Source: Flavobacterium sp. HSC-61S13
GTDB lineage: Bacteria > Bacteroidota > Bacteroidia > Flavobacteriales > Flavobacteriaceae
Assembly (NCBI RefSeq): GCF_024171535.1
Contig: NZ_JALJZV010000003.1
Span: forward strand, 1-64,000
Reading direction: 5' to 3'
DNA: 64,000 bases
Both the position numbers and the translations under genes were made by a program. The notes under the pieces are model-generated. The model was not told the origin of the DNA. It saw nothing but the letters and a program-made list of their open reading frames with translations, and ran no database searches. Positions 6,733 to 15,661 of the stretch are shown here, piece after piece (position 1 is the first letter of the stretch; each line of letters begins with the position of its first letter).

Positions 6733-7077
6733 ATGAGAACTTGCTTAGAATGTGAAACAAAATTAGTAGGCCGAGAAGATAAAAAGTTTTGTAACGACAG
6801 CTGTCGGAATTCTTATAACAACAAAATCAATAAGGACTCCAATAACTTAATGCGAAACACCAACAATCAATTGCGCAAAAACTACCGCATTCTATGTTTA
6901 CTCAATGAAGATGGTAAAACCAAAATCCTGACTTCAAAATTATTACAACAGGGATTTGATTTTCAATTATTCACCAGTATTTATCAAACCAAATCGGGAA
7001 CTACCTATTATTTTGTTTACGATCAGGGATATATGAATATCGATCACGAATATTGTCTACTGGTAATCAGAAAATAA
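6733..7077 (+). CDS. Small protein with N-terminal zinc ribbon
   Basis: This 114-residue protein opens with a Cys4 knuckle, CLECETKLVGREDKKFCNDS followed by CR, giving the spacing Cx2C...Cx3C typical of short zinc ribbons. A basic Asn-rich linker and a C-terminal domain of about 55 residues (YYFVYDQGYMNIDHEYCLLV) follow. It starts 12 bases after the GNAT-nitrilase gene and shares its terminator, so the two should be co-transcribed. No enzymatic function can be assigned. The ribbon suggests nucleic-acid or protein binding. Confidence 0.75.
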   Translation: MRTCLECETKLVGREDKKFCNDSCRNSYNNKINKDSNNLMRNTNNQLRKNYRILCLLNEDGKTKILTSKLLQQGFDFQLFTSIYQTKSGTTYYFVYDQGYMNIDHEYCLLVIRK

Positions 7078-7114
7078 AAAAAGCCTCCTCTTCTATATGA
7101 AGAGGAGGCTTTTT
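7078..7114. terminator. Bidirectional terminator between convergent genes
   Basis: AAAAGCCTCCTCTTC and its perfect complement pair around a 4-5 base loop, with A-runs and T-runs on both sides. It starts directly after the zinc-ribbon gene stop and lies 15 bases from the 3' end of the phosphodiesterase gene. Confidence 0.9.
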
Positions 7115-7128
7115 CATTGGTGATTTTT

Positions 7129-8394
7129 TTATTTTAAAATCTGCTTAACCATGCGGTCATCACCGTCAATCTTGTTGTTATGGTTTAAATCCAACAACGT
7201 GGTCATCAACGGATAGATGTGGATATTCTCGAATTTTTCAACGCGAGTATTGGGTTTGATTTGTGGTCCCCAAGCCATAAAGGTAGCATTCATATCTGGA
7301 TATTGATAAGGATCGTATCCATGAGCTCCCGGGCTTGCTTTGTGATTCGAGAAGTAATACGGACTATCAGCAATAAGCACGATATCTCCAATTCTTCCAA
7401 AATAGTCATCTTTAGCCCCAAAATGATATTTTTCAGGTACTTCTGTTTTCAGGTATACTTGATAGTGTGGTGCTTTAGCAGCTAGGATCTCCTGATAGGT
7501 TTGTTGAATTTTATCGGCATCTTTTACAAATAAACTCATATAGACCCCGCCACTTACCACAACCATTTCTTCCGGATTGACTTCCATAGGCAGTTTTAAC
7601 AATTGCTCTTGATTAATAGCAGTCATTCCGTGATCTGCCACAAACATATAATTGACCGCAATCCCTGTTTGCCCTACCGCTTTGACCAAACTTTTTACAG
7701 ATGCATCGATGTATTGCACCGCAGCTTTGGTTTCTGGAGCATCAGGTCCGTAGGTATGTCCGGCGTGATCGACTTCTGGAAAATAGAACGTGATCAAATG
7801 GGGCCTATCCGCTTCGGGTAGTCGCAACCATTTCACAACTTCTTCAATGCGTTTGTCGATGTGTATTTTTTCCGAATACGGATAATAATACGTTGGTAAA
7901 ACCCCTTGAATAGCCGCTTCTGATCCCGGCCAATAGTAACAAGCCGTCAACATTTTCTGCTGTTCTGCCAAAGCCCAAATCGGAGTTCCTCCGTACCAAG
8001 CGGGATCCAACACCGCTTTTGCATTGCGCAAAGAATAACGTTCTTCTATTTTAGGATCGTACATATTGTTACCTACCAATCCGTGATGCGATGGATACAA
8101 ACCCGTCACTATGGTATAGTGATTCGGAAAGGTTACCGACGGAAAAGACGGGATTAATGCCTCCGCTCTAACTCCACTTCGACTCAATTCACTCAAAAAA
8201 CTCGCTTGGTGTTTTTCAATATAATCATGACGAAATCCATCTGCAGAAATCAATATTAAATAAGGCTTTTTCTGTTGCTGTTCGTCATTTTTTCGATTCG
8301 CAACTACAATTTGCTCGTTTTCACTCTGAGCAAAAGCCGATGAAGATCCCAAAATCACAGTGATCGACAACAGCGATAAAACTAATTTTCTCAT
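7129..8394 (-). CDS. Secreted NPP-type nucleotide pyrophosphatase/phosphodiesterase
   Basis: This 421-residue protein has a signal peptide (cleavage near residue 22, SAFAQ) and belongs to the alkaline-phosphatase superfamily, ectonucleotide pyrophosphatase/phosphodiesterase branch. Visible metal and catalytic residues are Asp52 (ISADGFRHDY), the nucleophile Thr88 and Asn91 (FPSVTFPNHYTIVTG), HxG in EVDHAGHTYGPD, DHGM and GAHGYDP. It should hydrolyse nucleotide or phosphodiester bonds in the periplasm or outside the cell. It is transcribed alone. TAAATTTG at 8399-8406 is a perfect -7 box very close to the ATG, so its transcript may be nearly leaderless. Confidence 0.9.
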   Translation of the reverse strand: MRKLVLSLLSITVILGSSSAFAQSENEQIVVANRKNDEQQQKKPYLILISADGFRHDYIEKHQASFLSELSRSGVRAEALIPSFPSVTFPNHYTIVTGLYPSHHGLVGNNMYDPKIEERYSLRNAKAVLDPAWYGGTPIWALAEQQKMLTACYYWPGSEAAIQGVLPTYYYPYSEKIHIDKRIEEVVKWLRLPEADRPHLITFYFPEVDHAGHTYGPDAPETKAAVQYIDASVKSLVKAVGQTGIAVNYMFVADHGMTAINQEQLLKLPMEVNPEEMVVVSGGVYMSLFVKDADKIQQTYQEILAAKAPHYQVYLKTEVPEKYHFGAKDDYFGRIGDIVLIADSPYYFSNHKASPGAHGYDPYQYPDMNATFMAWGPQIKPNTRVEKFENIHIYPLMTTLLDLNHNNKIDGDDRMVKQILK

Positions 8395-8398
8395 AATT

Positions 8399-8406
8399 CA
8401 AATTTA
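8399..8406 (-). promoter_or_regulatory. -7 promoter box of the phosphodiesterase gene
   Basis: The minus strand reads TAAATTTG, matching TAnnTTTG, 5 bases before the start codon. No clear -33 TTTG accompanies it, so it is a candidate only. Confidence 0.4.
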
Positions 8407-8521
8407 CTCCATTTTATATAAACCGATATTAAGTCGGCGTTAAACTTCAATACTGATCTAATATTTTATAGGTTCACAGAATTATCTTTACTTTTACCTG
8501 TTGAAAAAAAACCTCTACTTT

Positions 8522-9811
8522 ATGAAAATCCAGTCCGAAAGAATTTTAATTCGCGAATTAAATACCGAAGATAGCACTGATCTCTTTCTAATTTATTCGG
8601 ATAAGGAAGCGATGAAGTTTCGGCAAACAGCTCCACTTCTAACTTTAGAAGACGCTGTACAAACGATAGAACGCGCTCGGATAGATATCGAAACCCGCAC
8701 TACTTTTAGATGGGCGATCGTCAATCTCGAGACAGCGAAACTTATGGGTACCGTTGTCTATACCCCTAAAGATTTGGGCACTGCCGAAATCGGTTATTCG
8801 CTAGGAAGGGATTTTTGGGGTAACGGATATGCCTCTGAGGTTGTCCGTTTGCTGGTGGAATATTTACAAAAAACAGGCTACCACAAGATACTAGCACGTA
8901 CTGCCTTGGAGAATTTTGCCTCACAACGCGTTTTACTCAAGAACCAATTCACTTTAATTCCCAATACCTCAGATCAGTTGTGGTATGAACTGCAAACGCT
9001 AAAAACACTAAAAAGTACGATTAGTATTTTGGGGTGCGGCTGGTTAGGCATGCCTTTAGCGCAACATTTAATAAGCTTGGGACATCTTGTAAAAGGTTCT
9101 ACGACCAGCTCAACAAAATTGTCGGTATTCAAAGATTCGGGAATCACCCCTTTTCTAATCAACTTAGACGATCCTTCCACAGATCAGGCGGAACTGCATG
9201 CTTTTTTAGATAACAGCGAAATCCTAATCATTGCTATTCCTCCGCGTTTTAAGCACGCTAATCTGGCCTATCACTTGCAAATCGAACAGTTACTTCCCTT
9301 TATCCAACAAAGCGCTGTAAAGCGAGTTTTTTTAACCAGTTCTACTTCTGTCTACGGATGTCAAGCTGCCTTAATAACGGAAACGACTCCAACCGCTGCC
9401 GAGTCAGAAAGCGGTCAGCAGATCGTGTTGGCAGAAAAACTATTACTCGATCAGAGTTCTTTGAAAACGACCATACTGAGACTGGGCGGTTTGTTTGGAC
9501 CAAATAGACATCCCGTTACGTTTCTAACGCAAAAATCCGAATTCGAAAATCCGGATTTAAGTGTTAATATGGTTCATCTAAACGATGTTATTGCGCTGAC
9601 GACACAATTGTTAATTCAAGAAAAAGATGAGCAGAACGCTATTTATAATTTAGTAGCTCCTTATAACCAAACCCGAAAACAGTTTTACGAACGTGCCGCA
9701 ATGGAGCGCGGACTACAACTGCCCCCAGATACCGTTACAGATTGGAGCTTACAGAAAAAAGTCTGCGGTGATTGGGTTGTTCGACAAACCAATACTCCTT
9801 ATCTGTTTTAA
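8522..9811 (+). CDS. GNAT acetyltransferase fused to a short-chain dehydrogenase-like protein
   Basis: This 429-residue protein has two domains. The first 155 residues are a RimJ-like GNAT domain (ERILIRELNTED, then GYSLGRDFWGNGYASEVVR). After a short linker the rest is an extended-SDR/epimerase-like domain with ISILGCGWLGMPLA as the NAD(P)-binding loop and TSSTSVYG as the active-site strand. The second part resembles YeeZ-type proteins, which normally begin at that glycine-rich strand, so the fusion is tail-to-head with almost no spacer. I chose the ATG at 8522 because it starts the canonical strand; a TTG 21 bases upstream is possible. Substrates are unknown. Confidence 0.8.
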   Translation: MKIQSERILIRELNTEDSTDLFLIYSDKEAMKFRQTAPLLTLEDAVQTIERARIDIETRTTFRWAIVNLETAKLMGTVVYTPKDLGTAEIGYSLGRDFWGNGYASEVVRLLVEYLQKTGYHKILARTALENFASQRVLLKNQFTLIPNTSDQLWYELQTLKTLKSTISILGCGWLGMPLAQHLISLGHLVKGSTTSSTKLSVFKDSGITPFLINLDDPSTDQAELHAFLDNSEILIIAIPPRFKHANLAYHLQIEQLLPFIQQSAVKRVFLTSSTSVYGCQAALITETTPTAAESESGQQIVLAEKLLLDQSSLKTTILRLGGLFGPNRHPVTFLTQKSEFENPDLSVNMVHLNDVIALTTQLLIQEKDEQNAIYNLVAPYNQTRKQFYERAAMERGLQLPPDTVTDWSLQKKVCGDWVVRQTNTPYLF

Positions 9812-9890
9812 AAAACACGGAACAAAGCCATTTAGACGTAAAAGCAATACTGCCCTCGGTTTTTCACTAAAACCTTGTGCCGTAGTTAGG

Positions 9891-11048
9891 TTATTTATCG
9901 TCTTTGATGTCGTCCGCTATATCGCTATCATCATCACTCGTTTTTTCTTGATTTTTAAAGATTTTAGTAATGGTTTTATTGAACAAAGGCGTTTCATTTT
10001 CCTCTTCACCCAATAAGAATCCCCACGGTCTCAAGTCTTGAACACGGTCAAAAACGATTTTCATAATGGCTAATACTGGTATCGTAAGTAACATACCCGA
10101 TATACCCCAAGTCATCTCGCCTATAACCAGACCTAAGATCACCACTAAGGAGTTGAGCTTCACTTTGGAACCCACCACTTTTGGCATGATTAAGTTCCCA
10201 TCGATGGCGTGAATCACTACTATAGCAGCTACTACCAACAATACATGACTGGCGGAAGTCGTTGCAAAAGTAATGATGACACCGATGACTAATGCCATAA
10301 ATATTCCGATATACGGTAAGATATTGAGTACCCCCGTCAAAATCGCCAACATAAAATTGTATTTGACACCAATGATGGTATAAGCCACAAAAGCCAATAC
10401 GGTCACAATGACCATTTGCAACAACAATCCAATCAAATACCTTTTAACCATTACTTGTATTTGAATGATTACATCCAATACCACATCTTGATGTTTATCT
10501 CTAAATACGATAACCAAGAACTTAACGAGATGTCTTCTATACAACAACAGAAACAGCGTATATAAAAAAGTAAATACCAACAACATGATTACACTGGATA
10601 TAGAGCTCAGCATTTTGGCCAACATATCGGTTCCTGTACTGATCGATTTGGATGCCGTTTCAGTAATATAATTCAACTGGCTGTTTTGTTCGATTCCAAA
10701 ATGATCTTGCACCCAAAGTTGCAGCGAGGTAAACGAATCGAGCAATTGCTGCTGAAAAGCCGGCCAATCGTCTGCGAGCTTCGTCATTTGCATTGCCAAC
10801 AGATAAATAACCAGGATTATAATACCCGTAAAAAGAACGGTAGCAACTATAGCCGCTAGCGAACGGGGAAATCGTAATTTTTTTTCTAAGAATCCGCAGA
10901 AGGGAACTAGTAATGTAGAAAACAACAATCCCAAAATAATGGGTACCAATACATTTTGCCCTAAAACACTTAGATATCCCAGTATAACAATGCTAATCAG
11001 TACACAAGATAATTTTAAATAAAAGGGTAACTCGGGTTTTAATCGCAT
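9891..11048 (-). CDS. AI-2E/PerM family membrane permease
   Basis: This 385-residue protein has about eight hydrophobic helices and the family layout: a helix pair near the N-terminus, a long soluble loop at about residues 85-140, and a C-terminal helix bundle (GVLNILPYIGIFMALVIG, GNLIMPKVVGSKVKLN). PerM-like proteins export or exchange small molecules across the inner membrane; the name from AI-2 uptake is not proof of AI-2 transport. It ends in a highly acidic tail (DDDSDIADDIKDDK). Its 3' end converges with the GNAT-SDR gene 79 bases away. Confidence 0.85.
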   Translation of the reverse strand: MRLKPELPFYLKLSCVLISIVILGYLSVLGQNVLVPIILGLLFSTLLVPFCGFLEKKLRFPRSLAAIVATVLFTGIIILVIYLLAMQMTKLADDWPAFQQQLLDSFTSLQLWVQDHFGIEQNSQLNYITETASKSISTGTDMLAKMLSSISSVIMLLVFTFLYTLFLLLYRRHLVKFLVIVFRDKHQDVVLDVIIQIQVMVKRYLIGLLLQMVIVTVLAFVAYTIIGVKYNFMLAILTGVLNILPYIGIFMALVIGVIITFATTSASHVLLVVAAIVVIHAIDGNLIMPKVVGSKVKLNSLVVILGLVIGEMTWGISGMLLTIPVLAIMKIVFDRVQDLRPWGFLLGEEENETPLFNKTITKIFKNQEKTSDDDSDIADDIKDDK

Positions 11049-11130
11049 GATTCGTCAGTTTAAGAGGAGTTTATACCAAGTTAATTTACACAAAAAAGTT
11101 CTAACTTCAATGTTTTTCTTAATTTTTACA

Positions 11131-11165
11131 AAAAAAGCCTTTAGAAATTCTTCAAAAGGCTTTTT
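11131..11165. terminator. Terminator after scoB
   Basis: AAAAAGCCTTT pairs with AAAGGCTTTTT around a loop that itself contains a GAA/TTC stem. It lies about 20 bases after the scoB stop codon. Confidence 0.8.
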
Positions 11166-11184
11166 AATTTAATATTATAAGGAA

Positions 11185-11841
11185 TTAATCCATTTTCATT
11201 TCAGGAATTTCTCCTTCTATAATTAAGTCTGCTTCCGTTGCTTTGATAATGTCTTCTACAGTAACTCCGGGAGCGCGCTCTAAAAGTTTAAAACCTTTAT
11301 CGGTTACTTCCAAAACAGCCAATTCCGTAACAATTTTCTTTACACAGTTCACACCAGTAAGCGGTAAAGTACATTCTTTTAATATTTTCGATTCTCCGGC
11401 TCTGTTAACATGCATCATCGCTACGATAATGTTTTCTGCAGAGGCCACTAAATCCATGGCGCCCCCCATTCCTTTAACCATTTTACCGGGAATTTTCCAA
11501 TTGGCGATATCCCCTCTCTCATTGACTTCCATAGCTCCAAGAATCGTCAAGTCCACGTGTTGACCGCGGATCATTCCGAAACTCGTAGCCGAATCAAAGA
11601 AAGAACCTCCCGCTAAAACGGTAATCGTTTGTTTACCTGCATTAATTAAATCAGCATCTTCTTCCCCTTCAAAAGGAAAAGGTCCCATACCCAAAACACC
11701 GTTTTCACTTTGAAATTCAACATCCATTCCCTCAGGAACATAATTGGCTACTAAAGTCGGTATTCCGATTCCTAAATTGACGAAATAACCGTCTTTTAAT
11801 TCTTGTGCAATTCGCTTAGCGATGCCTACTTTATCTAACAT
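11185..11841 (-). CDS. scoB: 3-oxoacid (succinyl-CoA) CoA-transferase subunit B
   Basis: This is the small catalytic subunit of the CoA-transferase that moves CoA between succinyl-CoA and acetoacetate, used in ketone-body and some amino-acid breakdown. From the ATG at 11841 it has 218 residues, the usual length, with the catalytic glutamate in the motif SENGVLGMGP and the GGAMDLV segment. An in-frame GTG at 11886 would add 15 residues that do not fit the family, so I reject it. scoA lies 87 bases upstream on the same strand and the pair ends at the terminator at 11131-11165. Confidence 0.93.
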   Translation of the reverse strand: MLDKVGIAKRIAQELKDGYFVNLGIGIPTLVANYVPEGMDVEFQSENGVLGMGPFPFEGEEDADLINAGKQTITVLAGGSFFDSATSFGMIRGQHVDLTILGAMEVNERGDIANWKIPGKMVKGMGGAMDLVASAENIIVAMMHVNRAGESKILKECTLPLTGVNCVKKIVTELAVLEVTDKGFKLLERAPGVTVEDIIKATEADLIIEGEIPEMKMD

Positions 11842-11928
11842 AATTTTTGATTCAATGGTTAACAACTCCAGATCTACTGCTACCAAACTAGGGTTTGCAA
11901 GCGATACATCCGTTTTTAAAATAGTTAC

Positions 11929-12630
11929 TTATGATTTTGAACGCACCGTACGTTGTTCGATTCTCTTTTCATATTTTTCTCCTTGGAAAATACGCTTTAC
12001 GAAAATACCAGGTACGTGAATCTCATTGGGATCTAATTGTCCAGCCGGAACTAATTCTTCCACTTCAGCAATGGTAATTCGAGCTGCTCCTGCCATACAC
12101 GCATTAAAATTACGAGCAGTTCCCTTAAAGATCAAATTACCCGCCTCGTCGCCTTTCCATGCTTTGACAATAGCAAAGTCCGCATCAAAAGCGTGCTCTA
12201 ATATATGTGGTTTACCATTGAATACGCGAACTTCCTTACCTTCTGCTACCTCAGTTCCATATCCAGCTGGTGTAAAGAATGCCGGTATACCCACTTGTGC
12301 TGCTCTACATTTTTCAGCTAGTGTTCCCTGTGGAGTTAATTCTACATCCAATTCACCAGACAACATCTGTCTTTCGAATTCTGCATTTTCACCCACATAA
12401 GAGGATATCATTTTTTTTATTTGTCTTTTTTTCAAAAGCAATCCCAATCCGAAATCATCTACTCCAGCATTGTTGGAGATACAAGTCAGACCGCTTATAT
12501 TTTTTTTCACCAACTCGTTAATGCTATTCTCAGGAATGCCACATAATCCAAATCCACCAAGCATAATAGTAACGTTATCGGTAATGTCTTGCAAAGCAAC
12601 TTCTACATTTGCAACTCTTTTATTTATCAT
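11929..12630 (-). CDS. scoA: 3-oxoacid (succinyl-CoA) CoA-transferase subunit A
   Basis: This 233-residue protein is the partner of ScoB. It has the subunit A glycine-rich motif ([14 protein letters not shown]), the NNAG segment ([14 protein letters not shown]) and [10 protein letters not shown]. The family forms an A/B heteromer with the catalytic glutamate on B. The gene starts 37 bases beyond the terminator of the upstream PBP gene and so must have its own promoter, which I could not place with confidence. Confidence 0.93.
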   Translation of the reverse strand: MINKRVANVEVALQDITDNVTIMLGGFGLCGIPENSINELVKKNISGLTCISNNAGVDDFGLGLLLKKRQIKKMISSYVGENAEFERQMLSGELDVELTPQGTLAEKCRAAQVGIPAFFTPAGYGTEVAEGKEVRVFNGKPHILEHAFDADFAIVKAWKGDEAGNLIFKGTARNFNACMAGAARITIAEVEELVPAGQLDPNEIHVPGIFVKRIFQGEKYEKRIEQRTVRSKS

Positions 12631-12666
12631 AACTAATTGGTTTAATTAATTTGGTTAAAATTATAA

Positions 12667-12694
12667 AAAAAACGCCTTTAAAAAAAGGCGTTTT
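12667..12694. terminator. Terminator after the PBP1A gene
   Basis: AAAACGCCTTT and AAAGGCGTTTT pair around a 4-base loop, with a T-run on the minus strand just after the PBP stop codon. It separates the PBP gene from scoA. Confidence 0.85.
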
Positions 12695-12701
12695 GGTTAT
12701 T

Positions 12702-14999
12702 TTAAAAATCGAATTCTTCTGTGCTAATTCCTACTGAATCGGTTTCTGTCTCTACAACATCGGCTTTCCAGCAATCGACCTTAATCGATAGATTTGCCGG
12801 TCGTTCAAATTGTCCTTTCGACACTTTTAGATCGGGATCGGCATAACATTTTTTCATAAAAATCCCCCATATCGGCAATGCCATAGTAGCTCCTTGCCCG
12901 TATAAAGTATTTCTAAAGTGGGCTGCACGATCTTCGTTACCCACCCAAACACCTGTGGCTAAATTCGGAACCATTCCAATAAACCATCCATCACTGTTGT
13001 TTTGACTGGTTCCCGTTTTACCGGCAATCGGATTAGTGAATTTATAAGGGTGTCCCGTTACTCGGGCATAACCCGAACCGCCGCTTCCCGTTCGCAAACG
13101 AATACCGGAACCGGATTCGGTAACTCCTTCTAATAATTTGACTACGGTATAGGCCACGTCTTTACTCAATACGTCTTTAGCTTCCGGAACCGCATTGTAC
13201 AGAACAACACCATTTTTATCAGCTATCCTCATGATAAACTGCGGTTTGATGTATACCCCTTGGTTCGCAAAAGTACTGTAGGCCGCAACCATATCCGATA
13301 CGGTGATTTCTACAGCTCCTAAAGCAATTGCGGGTTGTTGTGGAATTTCAGATTTCACTCCCAAATCTCTAGTCATATCCACTACAGCTTTTGGTCCTAC
13401 CTTATCCATTAATTTTGCTGTAACCGTATTCACTGAATTGGCTAAAGCCGCTTTTAATGTCATGATACCTCTATACGATCTCGAAGAGTTTTGCGGAGAC
13501 CAGTCTGCACTGATTCCATAACGCCCTTTAGGCATCGTAAACGGTGAATCGATAATCGAGTCACAAGGAGAATAGTGTAACTGCTCTATAGCCGTTGCAT
13601 AAACGAAAGGCTTAAAAGTTGATCCCACCTGTCTCGCTCCTTGAGCAACGTGATCGTATTGGAAATGTTTGTAATTGATACCACCAACCCAAGCTTTAAT
13701 GTTTCCCGTTTGTGGCTCCATAGCCATCAAACCGGTCTGCAAAAAGTGCTTGTAGTAGATAATTGAATCTCTCGGTGTCATGATGGTATCGCGCTCCCCT
13801 TTCCAAGTAAAGATACGCATATCGGTTTTTTTATTGAAAGAGGCCAAGATATCTGCTTCCGATTTCCCTTGTTCTTTCATCTGTCTCCAACGCTCGGAAT
13901 TTTTCATAGCACGGTTGACGATGCTTTCAATTTCAGCTTGATTTAATTTTAAAAATGGTGCTGTTTTATTCGTTTTATTTTGAAGGAAAAACTCTTCCTG
14001 CAAATTAGATAAATGCTCCGTAACCGCTTCTTCCGCATAACGTTGCATCTTAGAGTCGATAGAGGTATAAATCTTAAGTCCGTCGCGGTAAATATCGTAA
14101 GTCGATCCGTCTTTCTTTGGGTTCTCTTTTACCCATCTTCTCATAAAGTCGCGCAAATACTCTCTAAAATAAGTAGCGATACCGTCTTTATGGGTTTCCG
14201 GAGTAAAGTGTAAAGCCAAAGGCTTACCTTGGAACTTTAATTTCTCTTCCTCGGTAATAAAGTTGCTTTTCTCCATTTGATGCAATACGACATTTCTTCT
14301 GTTCTGAACCAGTTCAGGACGTCGTACTGGATTGAAGTACGAAGGATTTTGAAGCATCCCTACAAACATAGCTGCCTCATCTATCGTAAGATCCTTAGGC
14401 TCTTTTCCTACATAAACACGGGTTGCAGAACGAATTCCAACCGCATTATTAACGAAATCTGCCTTGTTCAAATACATGGTAATGATCTCCTCTTTGGTGT
14501 ATTGACGCTCCAATTTCACGGCAATAACCCATTCTTTTGCCTTTTGAGCAATTCTTTCAAAAATATTTCGCGAACCTTCTCCGTGAAACAACAATTTGGC
14601 TAACTGCTGGGTGATTGTACTTGCCCCACCGTTACTACCAACCGAAGTTAAAGCTCTTAAAGTACCACGCGCATCTATACCCGAATGTTCGTAGAAACGC
14701 TCATCCTCAGTAGCTACTAATGCCTTTACTAAGTAGTCGGGTAAATCGTCAAATTTCACTGGAACGCGATTCTCTAAATAAAATTTTCCCAAGGTTTTTC
14801 CATCGGAAGAAATAATCTCTGTTGCAACGTTACTCGCCGGATTTTCAAGTTCATCGAATGTAGGCATCGCTCCAAATACACCCCATGAGGCGAAAAGGAA
14901 AAATAAAATAATGGCTGTCATTCCCCCTACAAATAAAATCCAAAACCATTTTATATAGGCCCCAAATTCACTGGGTTTTGTAACTTGTTGTTTTTTCAT
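12702..14999 (-). CDS. Class A penicillin-binding protein 1A (transglycosylase/transpeptidase)
   Basis: This 765-residue bifunctional peptidoglycan synthase has a short cytoplasmic tail, a membrane anchor at about residues 17-38, and a GT51 glycosyltransferase domain with TEDERFYEH (Glu98) and STITQQLAK (127-135). The penicillin-binding transpeptidase domain shows all three motifs: STFK (Ser460, Lys463), SVN (522-524) and KTGTS (661-665). It polymerises and cross-links cell wall in the periplasm. It lies 170 bases downstream of gldH on the same strand, behind ricT-gldH. All catalytic residues are intact. Confidence 0.95.
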   Translation of the reverse strand: MKKQQVTKPSEFGAYIKWFWILFVGGMTAIILFFLFASWGVFGAMPTFDELENPASNVATEIISSDGKTLGKFYLENRVPVKFDDLPDYLVKALVATEDERFYEHSGIDARGTLRALTSVGSNGGASTITQQLAKLLFHGEGSRNIFERIAQKAKEWVIAVKLERQYTKEEIITMYLNKADFVNNAVGIRSATRVYVGKEPKDLTIDEAAMFVGMLQNPSYFNPVRRPELVQNRRNVVLHQMEKSNFITEEEKLKFQGKPLALHFTPETHKDGIATYFREYLRDFMRRWVKENPKKDGSTYDIYRDGLKIYTSIDSKMQRYAEEAVTEHLSNLQEEFFLQNKTNKTAPFLKLNQAEIESIVNRAMKNSERWRQMKEQGKSEADILASFNKKTDMRIFTWKGERDTIMTPRDSIIYYKHFLQTGLMAMEPQTGNIKAWVGGINYKHFQYDHVAQGARQVGSTFKPFVYATAIEQLHYSPCDSIIDSPFTMPKGRYGISADWSPQNSSRSYRGIMTLKAALANSVNTVTAKLMDKVGPKAVVDMTRDLGVKSEIPQQPAIALGAVEITVSDMVAAYSTFANQGVYIKPQFIMRIADKNGVVLYNAVPEAKDVLSKDVAYTVVKLLEGVTESGSGIRLRTGSGGSGYARVTGHPYKFTNPIAGKTGTSQNNSDGWFIGMVPNLATGVWVGNEDRAAHFRNTLYGQGATMALPIWGIFMKKCYADPDLKVSKGQFERPANLSIKVDCWKADVVETETDSVGISTEEFDF

Positions 15000-15169
15000 A
15001 TACTGTTGTTGTTGTTTCTCTGCTTATCCTTTGAAATAGCCATACTCATACCGAAGTTGACACTATCGATCCCCTGTAATCACTACTTCTATATTCTTGT
15101 TATTGTCGTTGTTCAAATAGTCTAAAATGGATTTAACCCTTCGTGAAGTGCTATCCAATCTAGTACTCT

Positions 15170-15661
15170 TTAGTTGGCATGCTCAATTCTTAGGCCAATT
15201 TCTGAAATTCCATCTAGAACCTCTACTCCTCCAACCTTGCCAGACTCCCGAACGGCTTGTTGAATCTCGAAATTGTAGGTCCCGGCTTGTTTAAATTGAA
15301 ACCCCTCTTTAAGCCACAATTTGTTTTCTTTGACATCCGTAAATCCAGTACCCAATAGTGATCCGTCTGCATTTGCCATTTGAAATTCCAACGTATCTAC
15401 CAATACTGCTGCATTGGGTTGCTGAATTTTCAAAATCACGTACAGATTGTTAAAAGGGTACTTTTTATTGTTGCGAACGTTTAAAAACAAATTGTATGAA
15501 CCCAAACTATCTTGCTGTTCAACCACAAACTTTTTAACATCGTTTTTATTCCATGCGGAACCAACCGTTTGGTATTCGTCGAAAAAACTCTTTTTGTCGC
15601 ATGAAGCAAAAACAAAGAGTAACGCGAACCCTGCTAAAAGAATATTATTTCTTAGGAGCAT
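15170..15661 (-). CDS. gldH: Gliding motility lipoprotein GldH
   Basis: This 163-residue lipoprotein (lipobox VFASC, Cys20) matches the GldH family in length and in the conserved DEYQTVGSAWNKNDVKKF start and the IGLRIEH end. In Flavobacterium, GldH is one of the lipoproteins needed for gliding, where it supports adhesin movement and secretion. Its start overlaps the end of ricT by 17 bases, so the two are translated from one message. Together with SprE, SprF-like proteins and a type-B adhesin elsewhere in the window it points to a working gliding/type IX secretion machinery. Confidence 0.9.
   Translation of the reverse strand: MLLRNNILLAGFALLFVFASCDKKSFFDEYQTVGSAWNKNDVKKFVVEQQDSLGSYNLFLNVRNNKKYPFNNLYVILKIQQPNAAVLVDTLEFQMANADGSLLGTGFTDVKENKLWLKEGFQFKQAGTYNFEIQQAVRESGKVGGVEVLDGISEIGLRIEHAN

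Noticed and set aside
11842..11886. Longer scoB start at GTG 11886
   Set aside because: The extra 15 residues do not match the CoA-transferase family, which starts at the MLDKVGIAKRIA position.
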